NCBI GenBank assembly: GCA_905182535.1
Contig: CAJJBZ010000010.1
Location: 170,382 to 234,381, forward strand
DNA: 64,000 bases
Direction of reading: 5' to 3'
Origin: an uncultured Planktomarina sp.
Lineage (GTDB): Bacteria > Pseudomonadota > Alphaproteobacteria > Rhodobacterales > Rhodobacteraceae
The position numbers were made by a program, and so were the translations under genes. Below, in pieces: positions 39,444 through 52,061 of this stretch (its first letter is position 1; the number at the start of each line of letters is the position of its first letter). Under the pieces are notes generated by a model, which was not told the DNA's origin, searched no databases, and saw only the letters and a list, made by a program, of their open reading frames with translations.

Positions 39444-40603
39444 TGCGCAGCATTTCTATATTCGGTGCCACTGGCTCAATCGGGCAAAATACGCTTGATT
39501 TGGTGCGCCGAGACAGAAATTCCTATAAACTCATAGCAATGACCGGTGGGCGTAATATTGCGCAGCTAATTCGAGATGCGCATGAATTCCAGCCTGATTT
39601 GGTTGTTACAGCATTTCCGGAGTTGTTGTCGGAATTGACAGACGGGGTGGCAGGGCTTGGCATTGAGACTACTGCTGGTGAGATGGCAATTTCTGATGCG
39701 GCTGATCGTCCAGCAGATTGGGTTATGTCGGCTATTATAGGTGTGGCTGGTTTGGTCCCGAGCTTGAACGCAGTGCGGCAGGGAGCAACGTTAGCACTTG
39801 CAAACAAAGAGTCGCTGGTAACAGCTGGGCCGCTGCTTCTGGCTGAGGCTGCAGTGCACGGAGCAAAAATTTTACCAGTGGATAGCGAACACTCTGCAAT
39901 TTTTCAAGCTTTGTTGGGCGAAGATATCTCAAATGTTGAGCGAATAATTATCACTGCAAGCGGTGGTGCGTTTCGCGATTGGCCTCAGGCAGATCTTGCG
40001 CAAGCCACGCCGGCGCAAGCCCAAACCCATCCTAACTGGACTATGGGCCAAAGGATCACTATCGACAGCGCATCCTTTTTTAATAAGGCAATGGAACTAA
40101 TAGAAACAAAAGAGTTTTTTGGAATTGATGAAAGGCGTATCGAAACCATTATTCATCCAGAAAGTCTCATTCACGCGATTGTAGGCTTCAAAGATGGTGG
40201 AATGATGGCTCACGTTGGCCCGCCTGATATGCGGCATGCTATTAGCTTCGCACTACATCACCCCAAGCGCCAGTACTTAGATGTTGCGCGTTTGGATTTC
40301 ACTTCTATTGGTAAATTTCAATTTTTTGCTGCAGATGAAGACCGTTACCCTGCCTTGCGACTAGCGCGAGAGGTAATGCGCAAGGGACATCTATGGGGAG
40401 CTGCGTTCAATGCAGCAAAAGAGGTGGCGTTGGACCGCTTTATTGACTGTAAAATTGGATTTTTAGATATGGCCATATTGGTAGAGGCTGTGCTGTGCGA
40501 TCTAGACCGCGCTGGATATTTAAATACAGTGCCAAGGGATTTGCAAGATATTTTGCAGGCTGATCAGTCTACACGTCACATAGCTAGGATATTACATGTT
40601 TGA
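39443..40603 (+). CDS. dxr: 1-deoxy-D-xylulose 5-phosphate reductoisomerase
   Basis: 386 residues, intact. Converts DXP to MEP with NADPH, the committed step of the non-mevalonate isoprenoid pathway. The NADPH-binding motif is IFGATGSIGQNTLDLV at residues 5-20. ALANKESLVTAGPL and the metal/substrate loop VDSEHSAIFQAL follow. SGGAFRDWP and the NKAMELIETKEFFG region are present. Its product pathway feeds UppS two genes upstream. The end overlaps the rseP start by 8 bases. Confidence 0.96.
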   Translation: MRSISIFGATGSIGQNTLDLVRRDRNSYKLIAMTGGRNIAQLIRDAHEFQPDLVVTAFPELLSELTDGVAGLGIETTAGEMAISDAADRPADWVMSAIIGVAGLVPSLNAVRQGATLALANKESLVTAGPLLLAEAAVHGAKILPVDSEHSAIFQALLGEDISNVERIIITASGGAFRDWPQADLAQATPAQAQTHPNWTMGQRITIDSASFFNKAMELIETKEFFGIDERRIETIIHPESLIHAIVGFKDGGMMAHVGPPDMRHAISFALHHPKRQYLDVARLDFTSIGKFQFFAADEDRYPALRLAREVMRKGHLWGAAFNAAKEVALDRFIDCKIGFLDMAILVEAVLCDLDRAGYLNTVPRDLQDILQADQSTRHIARILHV

Positions 40604-41924
40604 CTTTACGTCGCTTTCCGCCTCTTTCGGTGGCTTTATTTGGATTGCGTTTTTTTTCGTATTAGCTTTGTCGGTGATAGTGACTGTTCATGAATACGGG
40701 CACTATATTGTTGGACGCTGGTGTGGCATCTACGCTGAGGTATTTTCAGTGGGCTTTGGTTCCGTCTTATTTTCCAGGTTGGATAAGCGGGGCACGCGTT
40801 GGCAGATCGCCGTGCTGCCATTTGGGGGATATGTAAAATTCAAGGGTGATGCGAATGCGGCTAGTGGACCAGATGGGCAGGTCTTGCCTAGCCTTGACCC
40901 TATCGAACTTCGTTGCACCATGCATGGCGCCCCAATTTGGGCACGAGCGGCCACAGCAGCTGCTGGACCAGTATTTAATTTTATTTTTTCAATCATCCTT
41001 TTTTGCGTTTTATTCATGTGGCAAGGGCAATTTACTGACTCGCCCAAGATTTCACAAATGTTTGCAACACCAGTGGTAAATACACTGCAAATTGGCGACG
41101 AAATCATTTCAGTGAACGGAGTGGATGTGTTCAGTATTGAAGATCTTGTGATTGCTGGAAAAGAGCTTGTTGCACCCGCATTCTATACAGTTTTACGCGA
41201 TAAACGCCGCGTGGAAGCGCAGGGCCCAGTGCCATTTCCAGCCTTAGTATCTCAAGTGCAGCCACGCTCGGCGGCCATTGAAGCTGGGATAAAAGTGGGT
41301 GATGTAATCACGCGAATTGATGGTCAAGTACTTAACGGTTTTGCAGACCTACAAGCTGCCGTGGCAACAGCGGATGCTGATGAGATGTTGTTTTCTGTTT
41401 GGCGCGAAGGATCTGAGTTTGATGTCACTTTGACATCAAGGCTGGTAGCAATTCCTGAGTTAAACGGCAGTTTTGAAAACCGGCGCCTAGTAGGTATTAC
41501 TGGTGGGATTTTTTTTGAACCAGGCAAAGAGCCGCTGCCATTTGGCATAGCAATCACTGCCGCTCTTAAGCGTACTTGGTACATTATTACTGTGTCTTTG
41601 GCTGGTATTAAACAGATGGTTTTGGGCTCAATCAGTGCCTGTAATTTGTCAGGACCAGTTGCAATTGCAGAAACCGCAGGTCAAGTTGCCAGCCAAGGTG
41701 CTATGCCTTTTCTGGCACTGATTGCTGGCTTATCGACCGCGGTTGGTTTGATGAACTTATTTCCGATCCCTGTGTTAGACGGTGGGCACCTACTGTTCTG
41801 CGCTTATGAATTTATTACTGGGCGCAAGCCAAGTGATTCTGTGTTGCAAATTTTGATGACAGTCGGGCTTGTTGTCGTCTTGTCACTGACATTATTTGCG
41901 GTTGTTATGAATGAAATCTGTTGA
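40596..41924 (+). CDS. rseP: Site-2 protease RseP
   Basis: 442 residues, intact. Intramembrane zinc metalloprotease that cuts anti-sigma factors and signal peptide remnants. The HExxH zinc motif is VTVHEYGHYIVG at about residues 30-41, in the first membrane helix. Two PDZ domains lie in the periplasmic loop (about 145-290, VQPRSAAIEAGIKVGDVITRIDG in the second). The third metal ligand is in PVLDGGHLLFCAYE. The hydrophobic C-terminus is normal. It sits between dxr and bamA, the usual order. Confidence 0.95.
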   Translation: MFDFTSLSASFGGFIWIAFFFVLALSVIVTVHEYGHYIVGRWCGIYAEVFSVGFGSVLFSRLDKRGTRWQIAVLPFGGYVKFKGDANAASGPDGQVLPSLDPIELRCTMHGAPIWARAATAAAGPVFNFIFSIILFCVLFMWQGQFTDSPKISQMFATPVVNTLQIGDEIISVNGVDVFSIEDLVIAGKELVAPAFYTVLRDKRRVEAQGPVPFPALVSQVQPRSAAIEAGIKVGDVITRIDGQVLNGFADLQAAVATADADEMLFSVWREGSEFDVTLTSRLVAIPELNGSFENRRLVGITGGIFFEPGKEPLPFGIAITAALKRTWYIITVSLAGIKQMVLGSISACNLSGPVAIAETAGQVASQGAMPFLALIAGLSTAVGLMNLFPIPVLDGGHLLFCAYEFITGRKPSDSVLQILMTVGLVVVLSLTLFAVVMNEIC

Positions 41925-42038
41925 TCGGTAGTATCTATGAAAATTTAACTTAGCTAGTTACACTTGCTTTTGACTCGTCAGTATCGAGGCGGTAAGTACA
42001 ACTGGTATTATACATGCCATTACTTGGGGGCCGATGTG

Positions 42039-44404
42039 ATGAAGTTATTTGGGACCAACAGTGTTCGGGCTATTGATCGGGTTCGCTACATTTTTGTGGG
42101 TGTTCTAGCCCTGATTTGCCTAGCTCAGGCAGCGCATGCGCAGATATTTCAAATCTTGTCTGTCGCAATTGAGGGCAATCGGAGGATTGAAGCCGCTACT
42201 ATCCAATCTTTTACTAGGATTGAATCTGGCGATTTTCTGGGTGCCGGTGAGGTGAATGACGCAGTTCAACGAGTACGTGATTCTCAATTGTTTGAATCTG
42301 TTTCAGCCGATGTGGCTGGATCAGTATTGAAAATTAACGTTGTCGAGTTCCCAACTGTAAATGTCGTTGTATTTGAGGGAAATAGTAAACTCAAAGTCGA
42401 GCAGCTGGAAGGTATAGTGGATACCACATCCAGTAAGGTGTATTCGGAAAGCCAAGTTCGCGATGATGCAAATTCTATCGCTGCAGCCTATGCAGACCAA
42501 GGTCGAATTTCTGCTAGCGTAGATCCTCGCATCATCCAGAGGTCGGACAATCGCGTTGATGTTGTTTTTGAAATCGTAGAAGGCGATGTTGTTGAAATTG
42601 AGCGTATCTCGTTCGTGGGTAACCGTACTTTTGCAGACAGCCGTCTTCGTCGTGTTTTGCGCACCAAGCAAGCTGGTTTTCTAAGGCTACTGCTTCAGAG
42701 TGATACATTCCTGAAAGACCGTATTGAATTTGACAAGCAGGTTTTGAGTGATTTTTATAAGTCACGCGGCTATGTAGACTTTCAGATACTTTCGGTGAAC
42801 TCTGAATTGTCGAAAAACGGTGGTTCATTTTTTGTTACCTTTCGAGTTCAAGAGGGCTCTCAATTTGAATTTGGTAAAATAATCACAACATCCAACATAT
42901 CAGATGTGGATACTGTAGATTTTAAAGATTTTGTTGGAATAAAAGAAGGTAAAGTATATTCGCCCGATCTGGTCGAAAACACAATTACAATACTAGAGAA
43001 TAAAGCTTCACAGCTAGGCTTTGATTTTATTCGTGTTGAGCCGCGCGTTACACGAAATGATCTGGATCTATCTTTGGATGTTGAGTTTGTTTTGTTAAGA
43101 GGCCCACGTGTTTTCATTGAACGAATTGATATTTCTGGGAATAGTACCACTTTAGACAGGGTAATCAGACGTCAGTTTAAACTTGTTGAGGGCGACAGCT
43201 TTAATCCTCGCGAAATCCGCGCAGCCTCGGAGCGTATTCGCGCCCTTAAATTATTTGGATCAGTAGAAATAAATACACGTGAGGGCTCATCTCCTAACCA
43301 AATGGTGGTGGATGTATCTGTAACAGAGAAGCCCACGGGTAGCCTGTCCTTTGGTGCTAGCTTTAACTCTGATAATGGGCTCGGGTTTACCGCAAGTTTT
43401 TCTGAGGCAAACTTTCTGGGACGAGGCCAGAGCACCAATGTAGCCATTAAAACTACACCACAAGGTCAATCTTTGAATCTCAATTTTTATGAACCAGCTG
43501 TTTTAAATCGTGATTTAAGTTTAAGGGTAGGGCTTGATTTTGGTCGTACAAATGGAAGTAATACGCGGTATGACACCGAACCTTTTGAAGCGTCAGCCGC
43601 TTTGGGGTTCCCTGTTAGTACTACTGGGTCTATTTCTGTCAAAGGTTTTTATGTGTCAGACTTGCTGAGCTCCGTAACATCCGGCTCAAACATCTTCAAA
43701 AGTGATGCCGCGCAGGGGCGGCGCAATAATTTTGGTGGTGGCTATAATTACAGATATGATAATCGTGGCACGGGGTTAGTCTCAAAGGCTGGGACATTTT
43801 TCAATTTTTCGCAGGATTTTTCTCTGACTGGCGATGATAAGTTTGTTCGTACTAAATTAAGATGGGGTGGCGATACATATTTAAAAAATGAGGTATTTAA
43901 ACTTACTGCGGTTCTAGAGGCGGGTGCTTTGGCATTTAGTAGTGGTACAACAAGCCGTTTACTGATCGCTTTTTCCTTAATTCAAGTAAAATGAGGGGAT
44001 TTTCTCCCGGGGGTGTGGGGCCTAGGGAAATTCGCGCCAAAGCTGGTAGCGTAACTAAAATTGATGAGGCGATAGGTGGCAACTACTTCGCTGTTGCGCG
44101 ATTTGAAACAATATTTCCAAGTGGCCTGCCTGAAGAATATGGTATCGATCTTGGGACGTTCTTTGATGTGGGTTCGTACTGGGGGGTGGATGCTTCAACA
44201 AAGAGATCTGCAGACACTGATCCATCAGCAGCGGATCGAAGTTCAGTTATTTATGATGACTTCAATCTCCGGGCGGTGGTTGGCTTCTCGTTGTTTTGGA
44301 CCACTCCAATTGGTCCACTGCGATTCAACTGGACCAATGCTTTGAATCCCGAACCTAATGATGTCGAGCGAACGTTTGATCTCACTGTATCTTCGTCGTT
44401 CTGA
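42039..44404 (+). CDS. bamA: Outer membrane protein assembly factor BamA (one frameshift)
   Basis: About 788 residues. Central Omp85 pore that inserts beta-barrel proteins in the outer membrane. The signal peptide ends in AQAAHAQIF. Five POTRA domains follow to about residue 425 (AIEGNRRIEAATIQSF, FEGNSKLKVEQLE, FVGNRTFADSRLRRVL, ISGNSTTLDRVIRRQF). The barrel includes LSFGASFNSDNGLGFTASFSEANFLG. Frames change near 43960-43990; the restored sequence FTDRFFLNSSKMRGFSPGGVGPRE carries the conserved L6 loop motif as MRGF. The protein ends in Phe, as outer membrane barrels do. The start at 42039 is the one that gives the signal peptide a short basic lead. Confidence 0.93.
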
Positions 44405-44406
44405 TA

Positions 44407-44976
44407 ATGGCGAAGTTTAAGTTCATACTCGCGGTTTTAATCAATTTAAGTTGCCTTTGGATGGTATTGGCTCTTCCCGTATCGGCTCAATCTTCGGGTA
44501 TATTAGTCGTTGATTTAGAACGGGCTTATGACAGCTCAAAATTTGCCCAAGCCATGCGTGATGCCTTTAGCCTACAGAACCAGTTGCTCAATGAGGAAAA
44601 TTCCAATATTTTGAATGCTTTAAAAGGGGAGGAACTTCAGTTGACTGAGGATCGTGCAACGCTCTCGCCAGAACTATTTGCTATAGCGGCTGAAGCTTTT
44701 GATGTTAAAGTACAGGGAATTAGGAAATCGCGTTTGCAAAAATTGAGACTAGTTGAGGATCAGTTTAACCGCTTAAAAATAAATTTCTTTCAAAAAATTA
44801 ATCCATTTTTTGATGAGGTGATGCTGGAATTTAACGCAGCTGCCATTTTGGAAAAAAAATCTATAGTGCGCAGTATTGACGCCTTAGACATCACTGATTT
44901 GTTGGTCCAGCGGGTGGATCAAGCTTTCCTTGCCAATGAAGCCAACGCAAAAATCTCTGCTAAAGAAAATGATTAA
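44407..44976 (+). CDS. OmpH/Skp-family periplasmic chaperone
   Basis: 189 residues, intact. Skp-like chaperones hold unfolded outer membrane proteins for BamA. The signal peptide covers residues 1-27 (ending LPVSAQSS). The first beta-strand ILVVDLERAYDSSKFAQ is typical. The central region is charged and helical and would form the tentacle coiled coils (LQKLRLVEDQFNRLKINFFQKI). Sequence conservation in this family is weak, so the call relies also on the position directly after bamA and before fabZ. Two bases separate it from the bamA stop. Confidence 0.88.
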   Translation: MAKFKFILAVLINLSCLWMVLALPVSAQSSGILVVDLERAYDSSKFAQAMRDAFSLQNQLLNEENSNILNALKGEELQLTEDRATLSPELFAIAAEAFDVKVQGIRKSRLQKLRLVEDQFNRLKINFFQKINPFFDEVMLEFNAAAILEKKSIVRSIDALDITDLLVQRVDQAFLANEANAKISAKEND

Positions 44977-45031
44977 TTGTTACACGAGATAGTTTCGAAT
45001 GCTAGCTGTGATAAAATCAAGGAATGATTGT

Positions 45032-45490
45032 ATGATTGAGCTAAAACGTGCTGATATTCAACTGATACAGGCAATCTTGCCACACCGTTATCCTTTTTTA
45101 CTGGTGGACCGTGTAGAAGATATAGATGGGATTAAAGCTGCACGTGGGATAAAAAATGTTACAATGAACGAGCCTCATTTCCAAGGCCATTTCCCGGGCA
45201 CACCTATTATGCCAGGCGTTACTATCATAGAGGCTTTAGCGCAAACCGCGGCTGTTATGGTTGGCGTTACCCATGAGCTGGCTAATACCAACATGCTGAT
45301 CTACTTCATGGCTATCGATAAGTGCAAATTTCGCCGCAAAGTTATTCCAGGTGATGTTTTGGAATTAGCAGAAAGTCTGCGCGGTGGGTCCAAGATCTGG
45401 AAATTTAAAGGTCGTGGTTTGGTGAACGGCGAGATGGCAGCTGAAGCTGAATTTACAGCTATGATGGACTTATCGGAGCAAAGCATATGA
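45032..45490 (+). CDS. fabZ: 3-hydroxyacyl-ACP dehydratase FabZ
   Basis: 152 residues, intact. Dehydrates 3-hydroxyacyl-ACP in fatty acid synthesis and balances flux with LpxA. Hot-dog fold with catalytic His in [15 protein letters not shown] and Glu in [23 protein letters not shown] is the family N-terminal motif. The start at 45032 ([10 protein letters not shown]) has AAGGA about 9 bases upstream; the longer start at 44999 adds a poor N-terminus. The stop overlaps the lpxA start by four bases. Confidence 0.96.
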   Translation: MIELKRADIQLIQAILPHRYPFLLVDRVEDIDGIKAARGIKNVTMNEPHFQGHFPGTPIMPGVTIIEALAQTAAVMVGVTHELANTNMLIYFMAIDKCKFRRKVIPGDVLELAESLRGGSKIWKFKGRGLVNGEMAAEAEFTAMMDLSEQSI

Positions 45491-46284
45491 CGATCCATAC
45501 TGCAGAAATTCATCCCTCTTCCGCGGTGATCGAAGCTGGAGCTCAGATTGGTGCTGGCTGCAAGATTGGTCCGTTTTGCTGGATCGGGGCCAATGTAAAA
45601 CTAGCCGATAACGTTAGTTGCGCCTCACATGTGGTCATCAAGGGGCAAACAAAAATTGGATCAGATACTAAAATATTTTCATTTTCTGTAATAGGTGAAA
45701 TCCCACAAGATTTGAAGTTTAACGGCGAAGAGACCGCCTTGGAGATAGGAGAACGTAACACTATCCGAGAGCATGTCACTGTAAATCTTGGCACGCAGGG
45801 AGGTGGGGGGCTTACATCTATTGGCAACGACTGTTTGCTGATGGCGGGTTGCCACATAGCCCATGATGCGTGTTTGGCTAATCGGATTATTATTGTAAAC
45901 TCTGCAGCAATTGCGGGCCATGTTGTGATTGACGACGACGTAATTGTTGGTGGGCTATGCGGTGTGCACCAATTCGTGCGCCTTGGTAAGGGTGCTATCA
46001 TCGGTGCCGTGACTATGGTTGCCAATGATGTGATTCCTTATGGTTTGGTTCAGGGTCCAAGGGGCCAATTGGATGGTTTAAACTTGGTAGGCCTGAAGCG
46101 CAGGGGGGTAGACCGTAGTGATATCACCTCCTTACGTGCAGCCTTTCAAATGCTAGCCCAGGGCGAAGGAGCGTTTCAGGATCGTGCGAGGCGCTTAGGT
46201 GAAGAAACGGACAGCGTCTATGTCCAAGAAATTGTCAACTTTGTAATGGGCGACAGTGGTCGTTCCTTTCTTACACCGGGCTGA
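45487..46284 (+). CDS. lpxA: UDP-N-acetylglucosamine O-acyltransferase LpxA
   Basis: 265 residues, intact. First lipid A step: transfers a hydroxyacyl chain from ACP to UDP-GlcNAc. Left-handed beta-helix hexapeptide repeats start at once ([22 protein letters not shown]). The catalytic His is in [12 protein letters not shown]. The [13 protein letters not shown] loop and the [12 protein letters not shown] segment fit the family. The C-terminal helices follow. It is coupled to fabZ upstream and to lpxI four bases downstream. Confidence 0.96.
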   Translation: MTIHTAEIHPSSAVIEAGAQIGAGCKIGPFCWIGANVKLADNVSCASHVVIKGQTKIGSDTKIFSFSVIGEIPQDLKFNGEETALEIGERNTIREHVTVNLGTQGGGGLTSIGNDCLLMAGCHIAHDACLANRIIIVNSAAIAGHVVIDDDVIVGGLCGVHQFVRLGKGAIIGAVTMVANDVIPYGLVQGPRGQLDGLNLVGLKRRGVDRSDITSLRAAFQMLAQGEGAFQDRARRLGEETDSVYVQEIVNFVMGDSGRSFLTPG

Positions 46285-46288
46285 TCTG

Positions 46289-47020
46289 ATGCTGGCGTTA
46301 ATATGTGGAAAAGGCGAATTTCCCAAAATCATCGCACAAAACTGCACTATGATGCCTTTGATTGCTTCTCTGGCGCAATTTCCACCGGATGAGCTGATAC
46401 CTGATATCTGTTTTCGTTTGGAAACTCTCGGTTCGTTTCTAGAGCTGCTCAAACAGCATAGGATAACTCAAGTTTGCTTTGCCGGGGCCATTAAGCGCCC
46501 TAGTATCGATCCAACTCTTATTGACTCGGCCACACGGCCTTTGGTGGCACGTATTACTGCCGCGTTGGCACAAGGCGATGATGGTGCTTTGAAAATTGTT
46601 ATCGAGATTTTTGAACATGCCGGCTTTCAGGTGGTTGGTTTTGGCCAAGTTATGCCTGAATTACTGCCGCCATTGGGGATTTTAAGCCATCGGGCGCCAA
46701 ACCGACAAGACCAAGACGATGCGGCCCGTGCCGCCGCGGTGATTGTGGGCATGTCACCTTTAGATATTGGCCAAGCATGTGCCGTAGCTGGTAGCCATGT
46801 ACTTGCTGTTGAGGCCTACGGTGGTACGGAATGGATGCTGCAATCACTTATTGCTCGCAGGCAGGCTTGGCCACAGGGCGGGATTTTATTTAAAGCCCCT
46901 AAAAACGGACAGGAACGCCGTATTGACCTGCCGGCCATAGGTCCTGCTACCTGTCGGCAAGTTAAGAAAGCTGGGTTAGACGGCATTGTGATCGCCTCAT
47001 GGTGGAGTCGTGGTACTTGA
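46289..47020 (+). CDS. lpxI: UDP-2,3-diacylglucosamine pyrophosphatase LpxI
   Basis: 243 residues, intact. Hydrolyses UDP-2,3-diacylglucosamine to lipid X. This is the alphaproteobacterial alternative to LpxH (DUF1009). Typical motifs are LALICGKGEFPKIIAQ at the N-terminus, VCFAGAIKRPS, and GQACAVAGSHVLAVEAYGGTEWML. The end KAPKNGQERRIDLPAIGP matches the C-terminal domain. The start at 46289 is chosen over 46256, which lies inside lpxA. It is encoded between lpxA and lpxB, as expected. Confidence 0.94.
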   Translation: MLALICGKGEFPKIIAQNCTMMPLIASLAQFPPDELIPDICFRLETLGSFLELLKQHRITQVCFAGAIKRPSIDPTLIDSATRPLVARITAALAQGDDGALKIVIEIFEHAGFQVVGFGQVMPELLPPLGILSHRAPNRQDQDDAARAAAVIVGMSPLDIGQACAVAGSHVLAVEAYGGTEWMLQSLIARRQAWPQGGILFKAPKNGQERRIDLPAIGPATCRQVKKAGLDGIVIASWWSRGT

Positions 47021-47086
47021 TCTGGCGACGGTGATCAGTGAGGCAAATCGGCTGGAGCTTTTTTTCTGGGTGCGTGAGAATTTGCT

Positions 47087-48245
47087 ATGAAAGTATTCAT
47101 TGTGGCAGGTGAATCCTCTGGGGACCGCTTGGGAGCTGATTTAATGCGCGGGTTACGGAAGGCTGTTCCAGGTGTTGAATTTCAAGGGGTAGCTGGGCCT
47201 GAAATGCAGGTGCAAGGTGTCGATAGCCTGTTTGACATGTCTGAGCTCTCAGTCATGGGGCTGGTTGAAATATTGCCAAAATATTTAGGGCTTAAGCGCC
47301 GTTTGGCCCAGACTGTGGGCGCGGCGCTCATATGGAAGCCGGATGTTTTGATTACTATCGATAGCCCAGATTTCTGCCTGCGCGTGGCTAAGGCCGTTCA
47401 TTCGGCTGACCCATCAATTAAAACAGTTCATTACGTGGCGCCTACGGTTTGGGCCTGGCGCCCAAAACGGGCGCGTCAAATGTCGCAGTTCATCGATCAT
47501 GTCTTGGCGCTGTTTCCGTTTGAGCCTCCCTACATGGAAGCGGAAGGCATAGAGTGCGATTTTGTAGGTCACCCTATTGCTGGGATACCAAAGGTGTCTG
47601 TGGAACAGATTTTCGAATTTCAAAGGCGGATTGGTCTCAATCCAAAATATCCAACACTAGTTATTTTACCGGGCTCACGCAGTTCTGAGGTTAAAAGGCT
47701 GTTACCTGTATTCTGTGAGGTTTTATCCCAGCCTGAGTTTGCCCAGTCGCAGCTAATTTTTCCAACTTTGCCGCATCTGGCCGAACTGATTTATGACAAT
47801 GTTAAATCCTTGCGCCAAGAGTGCTTTGTAGTGACTGGCGAAGGGCCTGTCAGCTGAGGCAGCTGCCGCGCAGCGCTTTACAGCCTTTGCCACAGCGCAG
47901 GCCGCCTTGGCCGCCTCCGGCACGGTATCGCTTGAGCTGGCCGCTGCAGGCACGCCAATGGTGATTGCCTATGATATGGGGCTGGTGTCGCGGGTAATTA
48001 TTGGTGCGATGCTTCGCGTGGATACCGTGACATTGGTTAACCTAGTGTCAGACACCCATGATGTGCCAGAGTTTATAGGGAAAAACTGTAAGGTGGAATT
48101 GATAGCGCCCGCATTGGCTAAGATTTTAGAGAACCCGCAGGCTCAGGATTATGCGATGCAAAGCACTATGGATAGGTTGGGACGGGGAGATACTACACTA
48201 GCTGATCGTGCAGCCAAGGCCGTGTTGGCTCGGCTTAGCCTCTAG
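47087..48245 (+). CDS. lpxB: Lipid-A-disaccharide synthase (one frameshift)
   Basis: About 386 residues. Joins UDP-diacylglucosamine and lipid X. N-terminal frame: [50 protein letters not shown] and [14 protein letters not shown]. The frame is lost after EGPVS at about 47845-47858, where removing one C gives [16 protein letters not shown]. It continues with [27 protein letters not shown], the sugar-nucleotide site, to the stop at 48243-48245. Its end overlaps the convergent mnmA end by 11 bases. No frame break hits the rest of the lpx operon. Confidence 0.94.
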
Positions 48246-49372
48246 TGATCCACCCCCCACCCAAAACTCGGCTGCTGTCTGGATCATAAAAAACGCAGGC
48301 TTGGCCCGGTGCGACACCTTCTTCGGCCATCATTAACTCTACCACAGCTTCCGTCTCTGAAATTGGCCGCAAAATAGCATCTTTTGGTGGACGGGTGGAA
48401 CGTACTTTTGCTGCAATTCTCCATTCAGTTTTTGATGTCAGAGGTTCATCGCCCAACCAGTTAACTTCTTTGAGGGGTACTTGCCGGGTGGCAAGCATGT
48501 CTTTGGGCCCAACAATCACCTGTTTGAGATCAATATCTAAACGCACCACGTAAATAGGATTGGTCAATCCACCGATGCCCAATCCGCGGCGCTGGCCGAT
48601 TGTGTAATGAATTATACCATTATGCCTGCCTAAAGCATTTCCTTGTTGATCGACTATATCACCAGGTTGTGCTGAGCCAGGGTGCAGCTTTTCGATAACA
48701 GCTGCATAATTTCCATCGGGCACAAAGCAAATATCTTGGCTGTCTGGCTTATCTGCGACTCCTAGACCATATTTGATGGCCAAGGCGCGGGTTTCGGCTT
48801 TGGAAGTCAGGTGACCAAGTGGAAATCGCAAATAATCTAACTGTTTTTGGGCTGGTTGAAAATAGAAAATAACTCTGGTCGCGCTGTGGGTCTGCAGCCA
48901 TATGTAGCTCAGCGCCCAATGGGCCGTCTTTACGTTGGATGTAATGCCCAGTTGCCATGCAATCAGCATCCAAATCTTTGGCTGTTTGAAGCAGGTCTTT
49001 AAACTTCACCCGTTCATTGCATCTAATGCAAGGTACAGGAGTTGCACCCGCTAGATAGCTTTCCGCAAAATCATCAATTACCGCTTCACGAAACTTATTT
49101 TCGTAATCCAGAACGTAATGCGGGAAGTTAAGGTCTTCTGCCACACGTCGTGCATCATGTATATCACGTCCCGCGCAACACGCACCTTTTTTGGATAAAG
49201 CGGCACCATGGTCATATAACTGAAGGGTGATTCCAACAACGTCATAGCCTTGCTGTGCTAATTCAGCAGCCACCACTGAGCTATCAACGCCGCCAGACAT
49301 TGCCACAACTACGCGAGTATCTTTTGGGGCCTTTGCAAAGCCGAGAGAGTTTAGTGTCAAATCATTGGGCAT
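48235..49372 (-). CDS. mnmA: tRNA 2-thiouridylase MnmA (one frameshift)
   Basis: About 379 residues. Thiolates U34 in tRNAs for Lys, Glu and Gln. The start at 49372 ([16 protein letters not shown]) leads to the PP-loop [16 protein letters not shown]. The two catalytic cysteines are in [14 protein letters not shown] (first Cys) and [10 protein letters not shown] (second Cys). The frame is lost after [11 protein letters not shown] and resumes as [17 protein letters not shown] near 48840-48860; one extra A in an AAAAAC run explains it. The C-terminal beta-barrel with [15 protein letters not shown] is complete. It is convergent with lpxB. Confidence 0.93.
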
Positions 49373-49946
49373 TTTGGGAACGTCAGTCCTACTGAATTTG
49401 GCAAAATATAATAACAAATTAGGATGCATAACACCCGATTAAGTAAGTTTTTATACCACACAAAATAGGCCAAAACCATGTATATTGAAACGGGTCAAGG
49501 TCCATTGCCAATGCAATTACCTTATTGCAGTCGTTGAACCTGGCTATTTTGGTCGTAAGCTAACAAATCTTGGGTGAAATTTTGTAATATGACTGGCGTG
49601 GAGCTTGTTAGGGTTAGCAGATTTTAGTGGTGGTAATGTACAATTAATATGAGCGATAGCTTGATGAATGGACTGGGTTGCAAGTCGCCGTTGTTCAGAA
49701 TTGATGCGTCGGAGATAAAATCACAAATAATTTATTTTAAAGTGTTTAAAAAATATGTTCAAATTTCCGATAAGCAAAAATTCTACCCATGTCGATTGTT
49801 GGCGTGGCTATTTGCAGCGCGATCTGAAATTGGTTAATACGCCGAAGGGGGTACTATTTTTACCTAAGCATTGAAATGAGGCCATAACTGCTCTGGACTG
49901 CCTAGTATCCTAATCGTAGTTTGAAGTTGATAATCTGGAGATATTC
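49373..49946. other. AT-rich intergenic region before ligA
   Basis: About 570 bases. The only coding-like stretch is a 39-codon frame on the plus strand at 49755-49874 (MFKFPISKNSTHVDCWRGYL at its start). It has a Trp/Arg-rich middle that looks protein-like, but I recognise no family. The 62-codon frame at 49649-49837 overlaps it in another frame and looks random. No RNA gene is recognised. Confidence 0.35.

Positions 49947-52057
<2,111 letters not shown>

Positions 52058-52061
<4 letters not shown>

Noticed and set aside
49649..49837. 62-codon plus-strand frame in the gap before ligA
   Set aside because: No motif, weak start context, and overlap with a better-looking frame at 49755-49874; neither is convincing.
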